Position numbers and translations under genes: made by a program
From: Streptomyces sp. MBT65
GTDB lineage: Bacteria > Actinomycetota > Actinomycetes > Streptomycetales > Streptomycetaceae
Direction of reading: 5' to 3'
DNA length: 64,000 nucleotides
Assembly: GCF_016612545.1 (NCBI RefSeq)
Contig: NZ_JAENRY010000014.1
Location: forward strand, 1 to 64,000
Shown: positions 42,036-50,038 of the stretch, piece by piece
Layout: every line of letters starts with the position of its first letter
Position numbering within the stretch: position 1 is the stretch's first letter
Notes under the pieces: model-generated
Databases searched by the model: none
What the model saw: only the letters and a program-made list of their open reading frames with translations
Told to the model about the DNA's origin: nothing

Positions 42036-43607
42036 ATGACCCTCTCGTTGCGCATCGACCGAATCCTCGGCGACCGTCCCTTCGCCGAGGTCGGTGATCC
42101 GGTCCTCACCGTCGACAACGAGAACCGCGGCCTGCTGGCCGTGGCAGGCACGCACGTGGCGGTGGCGGGCGCGCACGAGTTCGGCAGTACTGCGCCGGTT
42201 GGTGTCTACGGCATCGACGATCTGGCCTGCCGAGCACTTCTCCGTGCACGCTATCCCGTGCACGCCATGGCTTTCCACCCCAGGCTCCCCCTTCTTGCAG
42301 TCGGCACGGGCGACTACGACGGCGGCTACTTCTTCGAAGGGGAACTGCTCCTTCTCGATCTGGAGACGGGCAGCGCCACGTCGCTCATCGAGCACGAGCT
42401 CGGCCGCCAAGTCCTGGGCTTGGACTGGCTGAGCGAACAGGACCTACGCGTGCTGATGGCACCGTCCGACGACTGGCAGGACAAGGACGCGTGGAGCGAA
42501 GGGCACATCGCGGTGGTGCATCAGCCCGACTGGAGGGTCGTACCACCCCGGTCGATCACCGGTCATGACCTGGCTGGACCACGGGTAGCGGCCCCGCGAA
42601 CCGACCGTCGAGAGGATGCCCGCCGGACGGTCTCCGGTCTGAGTGCGCACTGGGACCCTCGACGCAACGTCCGGGCGGTTGAGGAATTGTCCGACGGCAG
42701 GATCGTGGCGACGCTCGACGGGGTCCAGTTGGAGTCCTGGCTTCCATCGGGGCAACGGCAGTGGGCCGTCCGGGACGACGATGGTGGCGGCCGTGACATT
42801 GTCATCGCCGCAGATGAGCGATCGGCCTGGGTCGGTCTGATGCGGCCTCCGTGGGAGGAGCGCGCTCAGGCCGTGGTCCGGCTCGCGCTTCAGGACGGGG
42901 CGCAGCTCGACCACCTCACTCCCGCCGGCTCGGTGTCCGTGGTGCGATGTGCTGACGGCCTGCCCGCCCTCGCACCCGCTGGGCGGAACGGCGAGCGGAG
43001 CAGGTTGCGTATTCGGCATGGGAGCCGGATCTACTTTCGGGAAACCGTTTCCACGAAGGGCGGGCAGCGGCCTGGACCGGGTGAAGTCTGGCTTGCGGCA
43101 GCGGACCTGGGGTCCGTACCGGTTGCCGAACGTCCGCGTGAGCCGAGGGGGGCGGAGGTCGATCATGTGTGTCCGTTCTCCTGGAAGCCAGGTGAGACAC
43201 ACTTCGCCGGCCCCGGCGTGGAGACCGCCGATGGTGACCTGATCTATGCCGGCACTGTCTACCACGGCCACGGGCTGCAGCCCGGTGGCTCCTTCGTCGT
43301 ACGGCGCATGGTGGCCGGTGAAGAGCCCACTTGGGTCTTTCGGACAGACCGGAAGGCCACGGACCTCGACCACGACTTGGAGACCGTCTATGTCACCTAC
43401 GACGACGGCGAGATCGTCGGACTCGATCTCCATGACGGCGATGTCCGCTGGCGTCGGCACCTGGCTGTTGCCGGAGTACCCGTCGTGGCGACCGCGCTGA
43501 CCGTCACCGGACCCGGCCGACTGCTCATTGGCACCACCGACGGGCGGCTCCTGGACTGCTCGGCTGTTTCCGGGAGCCGCGGGGTCTCGTTGCGGACACG
43601 TTTGTAG
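42036..43607 (+). CDS. Beta-propeller (WD40/PQQ-like) protein of unknown function
   Basis: 523 aa from ATG 42036; GAGAAG lies 12 bp upstream. There is no signal peptide or membrane helix, so it is cytosolic. Repeated four-strand blades are visible: GLLAVAGTHVAVAG, HAMAFHPRLPLLAVGTGDYDG, ELLLLDLETG, RNVRAVEELSDGRIVATLDG, DGDLIYAGTVYHGHG, DLETVYVTYDDGEIVGLDLHDGDVRWRR and GRLLIGTTDGRLLDCSA. The last resemble PQQ-type blades. The third codon positions look less G+C-biased than in neighbouring genes. Together with the adjacent reductase remnant this suggests a recent insertion. The function is unknown. Confidence 0.75.
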   Translation: MTLSLRIDRILGDRPFAEVGDPVLTVDNENRGLLAVAGTHVAVAGAHEFGSTAPVGVYGIDDLACRALLRARYPVHAMAFHPRLPLLAVGTGDYDGGYFFEGELLLLDLETGSATSLIEHELGRQVLGLDWLSEQDLRVLMAPSDDWQDKDAWSEGHIAVVHQPDWRVVPPRSITGHDLAGPRVAAPRTDRREDARRTVSGLSAHWDPRRNVRAVEELSDGRIVATLDGVQLESWLPSGQRQWAVRDDDGGGRDIVIAADERSAWVGLMRPPWEERAQAVVRLALQDGAQLDHLTPAGSVSVVRCADGLPALAPAGRNGERSRLRIRHGSRIYFRETVSTKGGQRPGPGEVWLAAADLGSVPVAERPREPRGAEVDHVCPFSWKPGETHFAGPGVETADGDLIYAGTVYHGHGLQPGGSFVVRRMVAGEEPTWVFRTDRKATDLDHDLETVYVTYDDGEIVGLDLHDGDVRWRRHLAVAGVPVVATALTVTGPGRLLIGTTDGRLLDCSAVSGSRGVSLRTRL

Positions 43608-43882
43608 AACTCGTACGTGAGGTCGCCGTGCCGCCTGAGGGGCCATGCGGTGGACACCCGCCCCGGCACGACGGGCGCCGGCGCGGCAACTGCCTTGCGC
43701 CGTAGGGAAGTACTGCGTTCAGCGTGCTCGTCCGGCTCTGGCGGGCCGCGTCACAGGACTACACGTTCGTATGGTGGAGAACACCGACGGCTCCGCCCGG
43801 CAGGCCCGACGCCCTCGCACAGCGGGCGAACTGAGTGCGCGTACTCATGCGCACCCCGCGACCACCCCGGCACGGTGTGGTC

Positions 43883-44314
43883 ATGACGCAAGCAGTACCC
43901 GAACAGCCGCTGCTGCGCGGCAGACGGCCCTGGTCCAACCGGACCTCTCCTCGCTCGGACATCATCGCCGCCGTCCTCCTGTTCCTCGGCGAGGCCGCCG
44001 TCCTCGTGTGGGCGACGCTCGACTACGTCCTGCAGACCTGGGCCGCGCAGGACAACCAGGACGAGATCGACGCGGCGGACCTCGCGAACATCGCCTGGAT
44101 GGAGCACTTCGTCTACGTCGTGCTCGCTCTGGCGGTGCTCTCGGCACTCTCCCGCGCACCCTGGACGCTGGTGTCGCACCTCCTCACCGCCTTCTTGGTG
44201 ACCATGCTGTTCACGGGCGCCCAGCACGACTACGAGGTCGGTCATCCGGACCCCGCGGCCACCCCGACCGTCCGCTACACGCCCTGCCTCAGCGGCAGCG
44301 GGAAGTGTCACTGA
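43883..44314 (+). CDS. Small membrane protein, three helices
   Basis: 143 aa from ATG 43883; in-frame starts exist further upstream but give Arg/Pro-rich sequence. Hydrophobic segments: IIAAVLLFLGEAAVLVWATLDYVL, FVYVVLALAVLSALSRAP and LVSHLLTAFLVTMLFTGAQ. An acidic loop (AQDNQDEIDAADLANIAWMEH) separates the first two. It has the size and composition of small Streptomyces membrane proteins; I do not assign a family. 43608-43882 upstream shows no other gene. Confidence 0.75.
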   Translation: MTQAVPEQPLLRGRRPWSNRTSPRSDIIAAVLLFLGEAAVLVWATLDYVLQTWAAQDNQDEIDAADLANIAWMEHFVYVVLALAVLSALSRAPWTLVSHLLTAFLVTMLFTGAQHDYEVGHPDPAATPTVRYTPCLSGSGKCH

Positions 44315-44341
44315 TGATGGTGCGGCAGGTCGTGGCGAGAG

Positions 44342-44647
44342 GTGCCGGTGGACTGGGCGCGTGGGGAGGGCATGGTGTGGCGCAGTCGCGCCCTGATGTT
44401 CTTCGACCGGGTGGCGGTGCCGGTCGCGGTGTGTGATGTGTACGGCTCGCTACAGGTCGCCAATCCCGCGATGGCGGCGGAGTGCGGCACGACGCCGGGG
44501 CGGCTGCGCGGCCGCGACGTCCTCGACCTGTTCCAGCCGCAGGAGTCGGGACAGGTGGAGCGGATCGCGCAGGCGCTGCGGCTGCGGCACCGGTCGCGCT
44601 ATCAGGTGTCGGTACGGTGGCGGGCCCCGGTCGCCGACTTGACGTAG
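44342..44647 (+). CDS. PAS-domain protein, possibly truncated
   Basis: 101 aa from GTG 44342, or 91 aa from ATG 44372. The PAS core ALMFFDRVAVPVAVCDVYGSLQVANPAMAAECGTTPGRLRGRDVLDLF and RSRYQVSVRWRAP is clear, covering strands A-B, the helical part and strands G-H. Related stand-alone PAS proteins continue with another strand and a tail; here a stop follows after VADLT. The 3' end overlaps the convergent DUF3626 gene by 46 bp. It may have lost its C-terminus. The ligand or partner is unknown. Confidence 0.65.
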   Translation: MPVDWARGEGMVWRSRALMFFDRVAVPVAVCDVYGSLQVANPAMAAECGTTPGRLRGRDVLDLFQPQESGQVERIAQALRLRHRSRYQVSVRWRAPVADLT

Positions 44648-45531
44648 GCCGTCCCCGCCCCCTCCGGCGCCCCGAAGCGGGCGAGGGTGTGCCAGACCAT
44701 CTTCAGGTCCTGGAGTGCGTAGCGACCGGTGCATGCCGCGTCGCCGATGGCGCGCGGGTCGACGACACCGCGCTCGGCGATACGGGCGCCGAGGTCGACG
44801 TACTCCTGCCCCCGATAGTCCGCGTGCCGCCTCAACTCGCCCACGGTGAGCCGGTATCCGGGGTGCCACTCGACGGGGCAGGGCAGCCGGCGGGCGGCGG
44901 TCTCGACGGGGGTGCCGCGGTAGCTCGTGTCCAGGACGAGGGCCTCGGTGTCCCGGGAGAGAACGACACCTCCGTGCACCTGTGTCTCGATGTAGTCGTT
45001 CAGGGCGTCCTGTTCGTCCTCGTCGGCCTCGGCGAGCGCGATCAGGGTCATGCCGGAGGCGACGCCGAAGTCGGTCGGTTCGGCCGCGCTGTCGGGGTAG
45101 CAGAAGGTCGCGCGGGCGAGGGCCGCACCGGTCAGCCGGAAGTGCGAGGAGCCGAACCGCGGGGCGGCGCCGACCAGTTGGCGCCGGAAGTTCAGCGCGC
45201 CGTACACCGGTCGCTCGGGGGCGGGCGCCTCGTCGTAGGCGCCCGCGAAGATCCGGCTCTCCCAGCGCCAACGGTCGCCGCCGGGACGGGCGGTGAGGCC
45301 GCCGTTGCTGGTGCCGGTGACGAACTGCGAGTGGTACGTGCCGTCTTGGGCCAGCGCGTCGAGGATCGGGCGACCGGTCGCCGTACGGTCGGGGTGGAAG
45401 TTGAGCGTGATGCGCAGGTCCGGATCGACGGCCGGGCCCGACGAGTACTCCGCCACATGTCGCAACGCGCGCGCCTGCCTTGGCCCGACACCGGCTACGC
45501 CCTCGGCGCCCACGACGCCCTCGAAATCCAT
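44602..45531 (-). CDS. DUF3626 protein
   Basis: 309 aa from ATG 45531 with GGAGGAG 5 bp upstream; a GTG eight codons earlier lacks a site. It matches DUF3626: ITLNFHPDRTATGRPILDALAQDGTYHSQFVTGTSNGGL, YGALNFRRQLVGAAPRFGSSHFRL, ATFCYPDS and ETQVHGGVVLSRDTEALVLD. The pattern of conserved His, Asp and Arg suggests an enzyme, possibly ADP-ribosyl-transferase-like, but the function is unproven. It is divergent from the FBP-domain gene, with an 11-bp inverted repeat between. Confidence 0.87.
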   Translation of the reverse strand: MDFEGVVGAEGVAGVGPRQARALRHVAEYSSGPAVDPDLRITLNFHPDRTATGRPILDALAQDGTYHSQFVTGTSNGGLTARPGGDRWRWESRIFAGAYDEAPAPERPVYGALNFRRQLVGAAPRFGSSHFRLTGAALARATFCYPDSAAEPTDFGVASGMTLIALAEADEDEQDALNDYIETQVHGGVVLSRDTEALVLDTSYRGTPVETAARRLPCPVEWHPGYRLTVGELRRHADYRGQEYVDLGARIAERGVVDPRAIGDAACTGRYALQDLKMVWHTLARFGAPEGAGTAYVKSATGARHRTDT

Positions 45532-45564
45532 TGGCTCCTCCACCGCTCGCCTCACTACCCTGGG

Positions 45565-45591
45565 CCGAAACCTAGACCCCCTAGGTTTCGG
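45565..45591. promoter_or_regulatory. 11-bp perfect inverted repeat between divergent genes
   Basis: ccgaaacctag (45565-45575) and ctaggtttcgg (45581-45591) are perfect complements with a 5-nt centre, midway between the DUF3626 start (45531) and the FBP-domain start (45621). Its position suits an operator controlling both genes. No regulator gene is immediately adjacent. Confidence 0.7.
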
Positions 45592-45620
45592 AAACCGACC
45601 TCACCCCAGGAGCCCCTCCC

Positions 45621-46115
45621 ATGAGATCACTCACCGAGCACGACATCCGCAACTCGTTTGTCAACTGCTCGAAGGGCGAGGCCAAGCGACTGGCGATCCC
45701 CCGCGATCTCGACACCCGCCCCTGGGACGACCTGGACTTCCTGGGCTGGCGCGATCCCGGGGCGCCCGACCGCAGTTATCTGGTCGCGGAGCGGGCGGAC
45801 GGGCCGATCGGGGTGGCGCTGCGGTTCCCGTCCGCGCGGCGCGGCTTTCTGCACCGGAGCATGTGTTCGCTGTGCGTGACGACCCACCCGGGCGGCGGCG
45901 TCTCCCTGATGACCGCGCGCAAGGCGGGACCGGCGGGCCGCGAGGGCAACTCGGTCGGCCTGTACATGTGCACCGATCTCGCCTGCTCGCTCTATGTGCG
46001 CGGCCGGAAGATCCCCGAGTCGGGCATCCGCATCGAGGAGAGCCTCACCGTGGAGCAGCAGATCGACCGGACGGTGGGCCATCTGACCACGTTCCTGGAC
46101 AAGTTGTTCGTCTGA
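45621..46115 (+). CDS. FBP-domain (FusB-like C-terminal) protein
   Basis: 164 aa. It opens MRSLTEHDIRNSFVNCSKGEAKRLAIPRDL, typical of the FBP domain found at the C-terminus of FusB/FusC fusidic-acid resistance proteins and EF-G-binding proteins. Two Cys pairs, M-C-S-L-C and M-C-T-D-L-A-C, form the expected four-Cys zinc site. A role in binding EF-G and rescuing stalled translocation is plausible from the family. It diverges from DUF3626. Confidence 0.9.
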   Translation: MRSLTEHDIRNSFVNCSKGEAKRLAIPRDLDTRPWDDLDFLGWRDPGAPDRSYLVAERADGPIGVALRFPSARRGFLHRSMCSLCVTTHPGGGVSLMTARKAGPAGREGNSVGLYMCTDLACSLYVRGRKIPESGIRIEESLTVEQQIDRTVGHLTTFLDKLFV

Positions 46116-46118
46116 CGC

Positions 46119-46290
46119 GAGCCCCCCGCCACCTCGATGACGTCAGTCCCTCAGCACCTGGATGACGTCAGTCCCTCGGCACCGCGATCACGTCCGCCCC
46201 ACGGCAACGCGATGACATCGGTCGCCCGTCGCCGCGGGACCTCAGCCGCCCGGCACCGCAGGTCGTCAGTCCCCCGACACCGCGATCACG
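46119..46290 (-). repeat. 24-25-bp tandem repeat derived from the 3' end of the quinone oxidoreductase gene
   Basis: On the minus strand the gene ends gtgatcgcggtgtcgggggactga... and is followed by five or six degraded copies. Unit cores include gcggtgccgggcggctga, cgtgatcgcggtgccg, gagggactga and cgtcatccaggtgctg. Period is 24 nt for the first two units and 25 nt for the others. Four units keep a tga at the same place as the real stop. The array fills the gap to the FBP gene. It repeats the arrangement at 26738 in an unrelated sequence. Confidence 0.82.
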
Positions 46291-47267
46291 ATCTTGCCCT
46301 GGTTGTCCCGACGCTCCAGCCGCTCGTGCGCGGCGCGCGCCTCCGCGAGGGGTACGACGGTCTCGATCGGCACGCGGTACGTGCCGGCGGCGACCCGCTC
46401 GGCGAGTTCGCGCAGGTCCGGGCGGGGGTCGTAGCCGCCGTGGATCTGGAGGTTGGTGAGCTGGAAGCCGAGGATCGACACGTTCTTCGGGTAGAAGTCG
46501 CGGGTGTCGACGGTGCTCGGCTCCAGGGCGACATTGGCGAGGGCGACGACCCGGCCGCCGTGCCCGATCTCGCGCAGGCTGCGTCCGAAGGCCCGGCCGC
46601 CGACGGTGTCGAGGACGACGTCCGCACCCCGTCCGTCGGTCAGCCGCAGCACCTCGTCGACCTCGGTGTCGTCCGGGTGGGCCGAGGTGTCGAGGGTGGC
46701 GTGGGCGCCGAACTCCCCTGCCCAGGCGGCCTTTTCGGGTGATCCGGCGAGGGCGATGACCCGCGCGCCGGTCTCGGCCGCGATCTGCACGGCCGCGCTG
46801 CCGACCCCGCTCGCGGCGGCCTTCACGAGCACCGTGTCCTCCTTGGTGACGCGGGCGAGGCGGCGCAGGCAGTACCAGGCCGACAGCCAGGCCACGGGCA
46901 GCGCCGCCGCGTGCGTCAGGTCCACCCCGTCGGGCAGGGCGGCGACCTGCGTGGCCGGAACCGCCGCCAACTCGGCATAGAAACCAGGTGAGTTCACGCC
47001 GTCGAGAGCCACCACCCGTTGCCCGACCGTGAATCCGGTGACACCCTCCCCCAGCGCGGCGACGGTACCGGCGCCTTCCACGCCCGGGATCAGCGGCGGC
47101 TTCCCCGCCCGGTGGTAGTTCCCCGACCTGACCAGGGCGTCCGCGCGGTTCACACCCGCCGCAGCGACCCGCACCAGGACCTGCCCGGGACCCGCGACCG
47201 GGTCGGGCACCTCGACCGGTACCAGCACCTCGGGCCCGCCGAACTCGTCGATCCGTACCGCACGCAT
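46266..47267 (-). CDS. NADPH:quinone oxidoreductase (MDR family)
   Basis: 333 aa from ATG 47267; ATG 47288 is an alternative with a poorer context. GroES-like part: MRAVRIDEFGGPEVLVPVEVPDPVAGPGQVLVRVAAAGVNRADALVRSGNY. Rossmann part: VLVKAAASGVGSAAVQIAAETGARVIALAGS. Zinc ligands are missing, as in QorA-like enzymes. It likely reduces quinones or enones. It diverges from the CGNR regulator across three 21-bp operator copies. Confidence 0.93.
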   Translation of the reverse strand: MRAVRIDEFGGPEVLVPVEVPDPVAGPGQVLVRVAAAGVNRADALVRSGNYHRAGKPPLIPGVEGAGTVAALGEGVTGFTVGQRVVALDGVNSPGFYAELAAVPATQVAALPDGVDLTHAAALPVAWLSAWYCLRRLARVTKEDTVLVKAAASGVGSAAVQIAAETGARVIALAGSPEKAAWAGEFGAHATLDTSAHPDDTEVDEVLRLTDGRGADVVLDTVGGRAFGRSLREIGHGGRVVALANVALEPSTVDTRDFYPKNVSILGFQLTNLQIHGGYDPRPDLRELAERVAAGTYRVPIETVVPLAEARAAHERLERRDNQGKIVIAVSGD

Positions 47268-47305
47268 ACCGCACCCGCTCCCTGTCATGACCGGCGATCC
47301 CGGCC

Positions 47306-47326
47306 GACACCTATTGAACTGGTGTC
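47306..47326. promoter_or_regulatory. Operator copy 1 (21-bp palindrome)
   Basis: gacacc...ggtgtc with a 9-bp interior containing ttgaac. It is the weakest of three related sites and the nearest to the oxidoreductase start, 39 bp upstream of it. Confidence 0.7.
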
Positions 47327-47333
47327 ACCATGC

Positions 47334-47354
47334 GACACCGGTCGAACCGGTGTC
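47334..47354. promoter_or_regulatory. Operator copy 2 (21-bp perfect palindrome)
   Basis: gacaccggt-cga-accggtgtc: perfect 9-bp arms. Its centre is 28 bp from that of copy 1. This is the consensus member of the set. Confidence 0.8.
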
Positions 47355-47376
47355 AAGACCGGTCGGCGGCCAGCCC

Positions 47377-47399
47377 GTACACCGCATGAACCGGTGTAC
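47377..47399. promoter_or_regulatory. Operator copy 3
   Basis: gtacacc...ggtgtac with interior gcatgaacc. It lies 20 bp before the CGNR regulator start, so occupancy would block that promoter or its transcript start. Shared core among the three: acacc-n3-tgaa/cgaa-n-ggtgt. Confidence 0.75.
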
Positions 47400-47418
47400 G
47401 AGAGGTAAGCTCGCTGCC

Positions 47419-47985
47419 ATGACCCAACCGCCCGTCTTTCCGTTCATCGGCGGACGCCCGTGCCTGAACTTCGTGGCGACGCTCGGCAAGCGGCACGGCA
47501 CCCCCGTCGAGCGGCTGCCCGATCCGTCCGCCCTGGCCGCCTGGATCACGGAGGCGGAGCTGTCGGCGGGCACCGAGCCGGTGCGGGTCACGGCCCGGGA
47601 GCTGACCGACGCGCGCACTCTGCGCGAGGCGCTCTACCGCGTCGTACGGGATGCGATGGCCGGGCGGGAACCGGCGGTGGCCGATGTCGAGCGGGTCAAC
47701 GAGGCTGCCGCGCGCCCGGATCTCGCGCCCCAACTGGGCGAGCGGCGCTGGAAGTCGGCGCATCCGGCGCGCGCGGCGCTGGCGACGGTGGCCCGGGACG
47801 GCGTGCTGCTGGTGGGCGGTTCGCTGCTGGAGCGGGTCAAGGAGTGCGAGAACCCGGAGTGTTCGCTGCTGTTCCTCGACGACTCCCAGGCCCGCCGCCG
47901 CCGTTGGTGCTCGATGGACCGCTGCGGCAACCTCGCGAAGATCGCGGGTTATCGATCGCGCAGCCGGGCCGCCGTGACCGAGTGA
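47419..47985 (+). CDS. ABATE/CGNR zinc-finger regulator
   Basis: 188 aa from ATG 47419. The N-terminal part (FPFIGGRPCLNFVATLGKRHGTPVERLPDPSALAAWI) is the ABATE ligand-binding-type domain. The C-terminal CGNR zinc finger is C-x4-C near ECENPECSLLFLD and W-C-S-M-D-R-C-G-N-L-A-K. Such proteins are regarded as stress-linked transcription regulators. The divergent oxidoreductase and the triple operator between make it the likely repressor. DNA binding through this finger has been little studied. Confidence 0.9.
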   Translation: MTQPPVFPFIGGRPCLNFVATLGKRHGTPVERLPDPSALAAWITEAELSAGTEPVRVTARELTDARTLREALYRVVRDAMAGREPAVADVERVNEAAARPDLAPQLGERRWKSAHPARAALATVARDGVLLVGGSLLERVKECENPECSLLFLDDSQARRRRWCSMDRCGNLAKIAGYRSRSRAAVTE

Positions 47986-48010
47986 CGGCCGAGGCGGCCC
48001 AGGAGCGGGG

Positions 48011-48604
48011 TCAGGCGGCGGCCGGTGTCCAGTGCGGGTCGCGGCCGAGGAAGGCGAGGAGTGCCGCGGCCCTGTCGTAGTCGTCCTTCACCTCGAGAGC
48101 GGGGGCGAACACCCGATAGGCGTCCCGGAGTTGGTCGACCAGCCGGTCCGCGGCCGGCCAGATCCCTTTCGCCAGGTCATCCGGAAGCGGCCGGTTCTGA
48201 CCCGTCGCCACCGCGATGTCCCAGGCGTGCACGGCCGCGTCCATCGCGGCCGTCGCCGCGGCGAGCGGGAGGGTCATCGGGCCCAGCGGGGTCGGCACTT
48301 GGTCGGCGTCGGCGGGCAGCCCGGCATAGCCGTCGGCCACCGCCCGGAGCACCTTGTCGAGTTCGGCGACCGGGTCCCCGGCCAGGGCGTCCGCGGGGTG
48401 GAAGGGGTCGGAGTCGGGCCGGTCGCCGGTGAGGACGAGGCCGTAGGCCTGCTGGTCGATGCGCGCGTGGTTGAGGACCTGGCGGACCGTCCACTCGGTG
48501 CACGGCGTCGGCGCCGCCCAGGCGCTGTCGGGCACGGCGGCGACGACCTCGCGCAGGTAGTCGTGCGAGCGGGTCAGTACCTCGATGCCCTGGATGTTCG
48601 TCAT
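48011..48604 (-). CDS. TIGR03086-type DinB/maleylpyruvate-isomerase-fold protein
   Basis: 197 aa from ATG 48604. The DinB-like four-helix bundle is recognisable: LTRSHDYLREVVAAVPDSAWAAPTPCTEWTVRQVLNHA (first metal His), and later AAMDAAVHAWDIAVATGQNRPLP with the H-x3-D/H pattern. These are metal-binding, often mycothiol-dependent, proteins. The substrate is unknown. It is convergent with the CGNR gene (25-bp gap) and divergent from the FUSC-type gene. Confidence 0.88.
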   Translation of the reverse strand: MTNIQGIEVLTRSHDYLREVVAAVPDSAWAAPTPCTEWTVRQVLNHARIDQQAYGLVLTGDRPDSDPFHPADALAGDPVAELDKVLRAVADGYAGLPADADQVPTPLGPMTLPLAAATAAMDAAVHAWDIAVATGQNRPLPDDLAKGIWPAADRLVDQLRDAYRVFAPALEVKDDYDRAAALLAFLGRDPHWTPAAA

Positions 48605-48730
48605 GAACGTTCCCCTCCGTTTCGCCCTGTCCGATGATGACAATCTAGGAGGCCTTGCGGACAGTTTCGGTCCTCAATGCGCAGGCTGATGCGCACGTTC
48701 AGCACATCGGTGAGAGGGAATAGGCCAAGG

Positions 48731-49984
48731 ATGCGAGATGTCCGTGAGTGGACCGCGCCGCTGGTGCGGTTCGTGGGGCGGCACCGGGACCCGGTAGTCG
48801 TCCAGACGCTGCGGTCGGCGACCGCGGCGACGGTCGCGTACGTCGTCGCACTGCGGCTGAGCCCCGAGCCCGCGCCGCTCACCGCTCCCCTGACCGCACT
48901 CCTCGTCGTCCAGGTCACCCTCTACGCCACCCTCACCAACGGCATCCGCCGCGTGAACGCCGTCGTCGCGGGCGTTCTCGTCGCCATCGCGTTCAGCCTG
49001 CTGGTCGGTCTGACCTGGTGGAGCCTGGCCCTGCTGATCGTGGCCTCACTGGTCGTCGGACGGCTGGTCAAAGTTGACGAGTACGTGCCCGAGGTGGCGA
49101 TCAGCGCGATGCTGGTCCTCGGGGTCACCACGGTCGGGAACACGGCCTGGGCTCGCGTGGTGGAGACGTTGATCGGCGCTGTCGTCGGGCTCGCCTGCAA
49201 TCTGCTGCTGGCTCCCCCGGTGTGGGTGGACGAGGCCGGCGAGTCGATCGAGGGCCTGGCCCGTCGGCTACGACGGCTGATGCGGCGCATGGGCGAGGAG
49301 GCGGCGGGCCGCACCCCCGTCGACCACGCCACCGCCCGACTGCACGAGGCGCGCCGGCTCGACCACGACATCGTCGAGGTCGACGCCGCCTTGCGACAGG
49401 CCGAGGACAGCCTGCGGCTCAATCCGCGCGTACGGGAGGGGCTGCTGCACCGGGTCGTGCTGCGGACCGGCCTGGACACCCTGGAGATCTGCACGGTCGT
49501 GCTCCGCGTCCTCGCCCGCACCTTCACGGACCTGGCGAAACACCGCGACCCCGAGCCGCTGTTCGCACCGCCGACGGGCGCGGCCGTAGAACAACTGCTG
49601 TCCGAGATCGGTGACGCCGTGGTCAGTTTCGCGGTGCTGGTGACCACCGATGTGACGGTGAGCGCCGAGTCCGCGGAGTCACGGCTCACCGCCGAGCTGC
49701 ACACGGCCTCCGCGACCCGGGACAAGCTGGCCCAGTTGCTCCTGGAGGACGTCCAGCGCGACGCGGCCCAGTGGCAACTGCTGGGCGCCATGCTGACCGA
49801 GGTCAACCGCATGCTGGACGAGCTGGACACCGAGCACCGCTCGCGCCGCCTGTTGGAGGAGCTGGACCGCGTCAGCAGCGAGCAGCGTGAGCGCCTGCCG
49901 TGGCTGGCCTGGCTGCGGGAGCGGGTGGGCGTACCGGAGCGGCTGCGCAGGAACCGTGGCGGGGTCGCCGATCGTTCTAGGTGA
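48731..49984 (+). CDS. FUSC/aromatic-acid-exporter-like membrane protein
   Basis: 417 aa from ATG 48731. Four to six N-terminal helices (ATAATVAYVVALRLS, APLTALLVVQVTLYATL, AVVAGVLVAIAFSLLVGLTWWSLALLIVASLVV, AISAMLVLGVTTVG, TLIGAVVGLACNLLLAPPVWV) precede a long cytoplasmic helical region with heptad character. This is half of the typical FUSC/YccS architecture, matching actinobacterial single-unit members. A role in efflux of aromatic or hydrophobic acids is inferred from family. Confidence 0.87.
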   Translation: MRDVREWTAPLVRFVGRHRDPVVVQTLRSATAATVAYVVALRLSPEPAPLTAPLTALLVVQVTLYATLTNGIRRVNAVVAGVLVAIAFSLLVGLTWWSLALLIVASLVVGRLVKVDEYVPEVAISAMLVLGVTTVGNTAWARVVETLIGAVVGLACNLLLAPPVWVDEAGESIEGLARRLRRLMRRMGEEAAGRTPVDHATARLHEARRLDHDIVEVDAALRQAEDSLRLNPRVREGLLHRVVLRTGLDTLEICTVVLRVLARTFTDLAKHRDPEPLFAPPTGAAVEQLLSEIGDAVVSFAVLVTTDVTVSAESAESRLTAELHTASATRDKLAQLLLEDVQRDAAQWQLLGAMLTEVNRMLDELDTEHRSRRLLEELDRVSSEQRERLPWLAWLRERVGVPERLRRNRGGVADRSR

Positions 49985-50038
49985 CGGAGTCACCTGGGGG
50001 CGGGCCGCCTCCGGCAGCACAGCGACGGGGGCGGGCAC

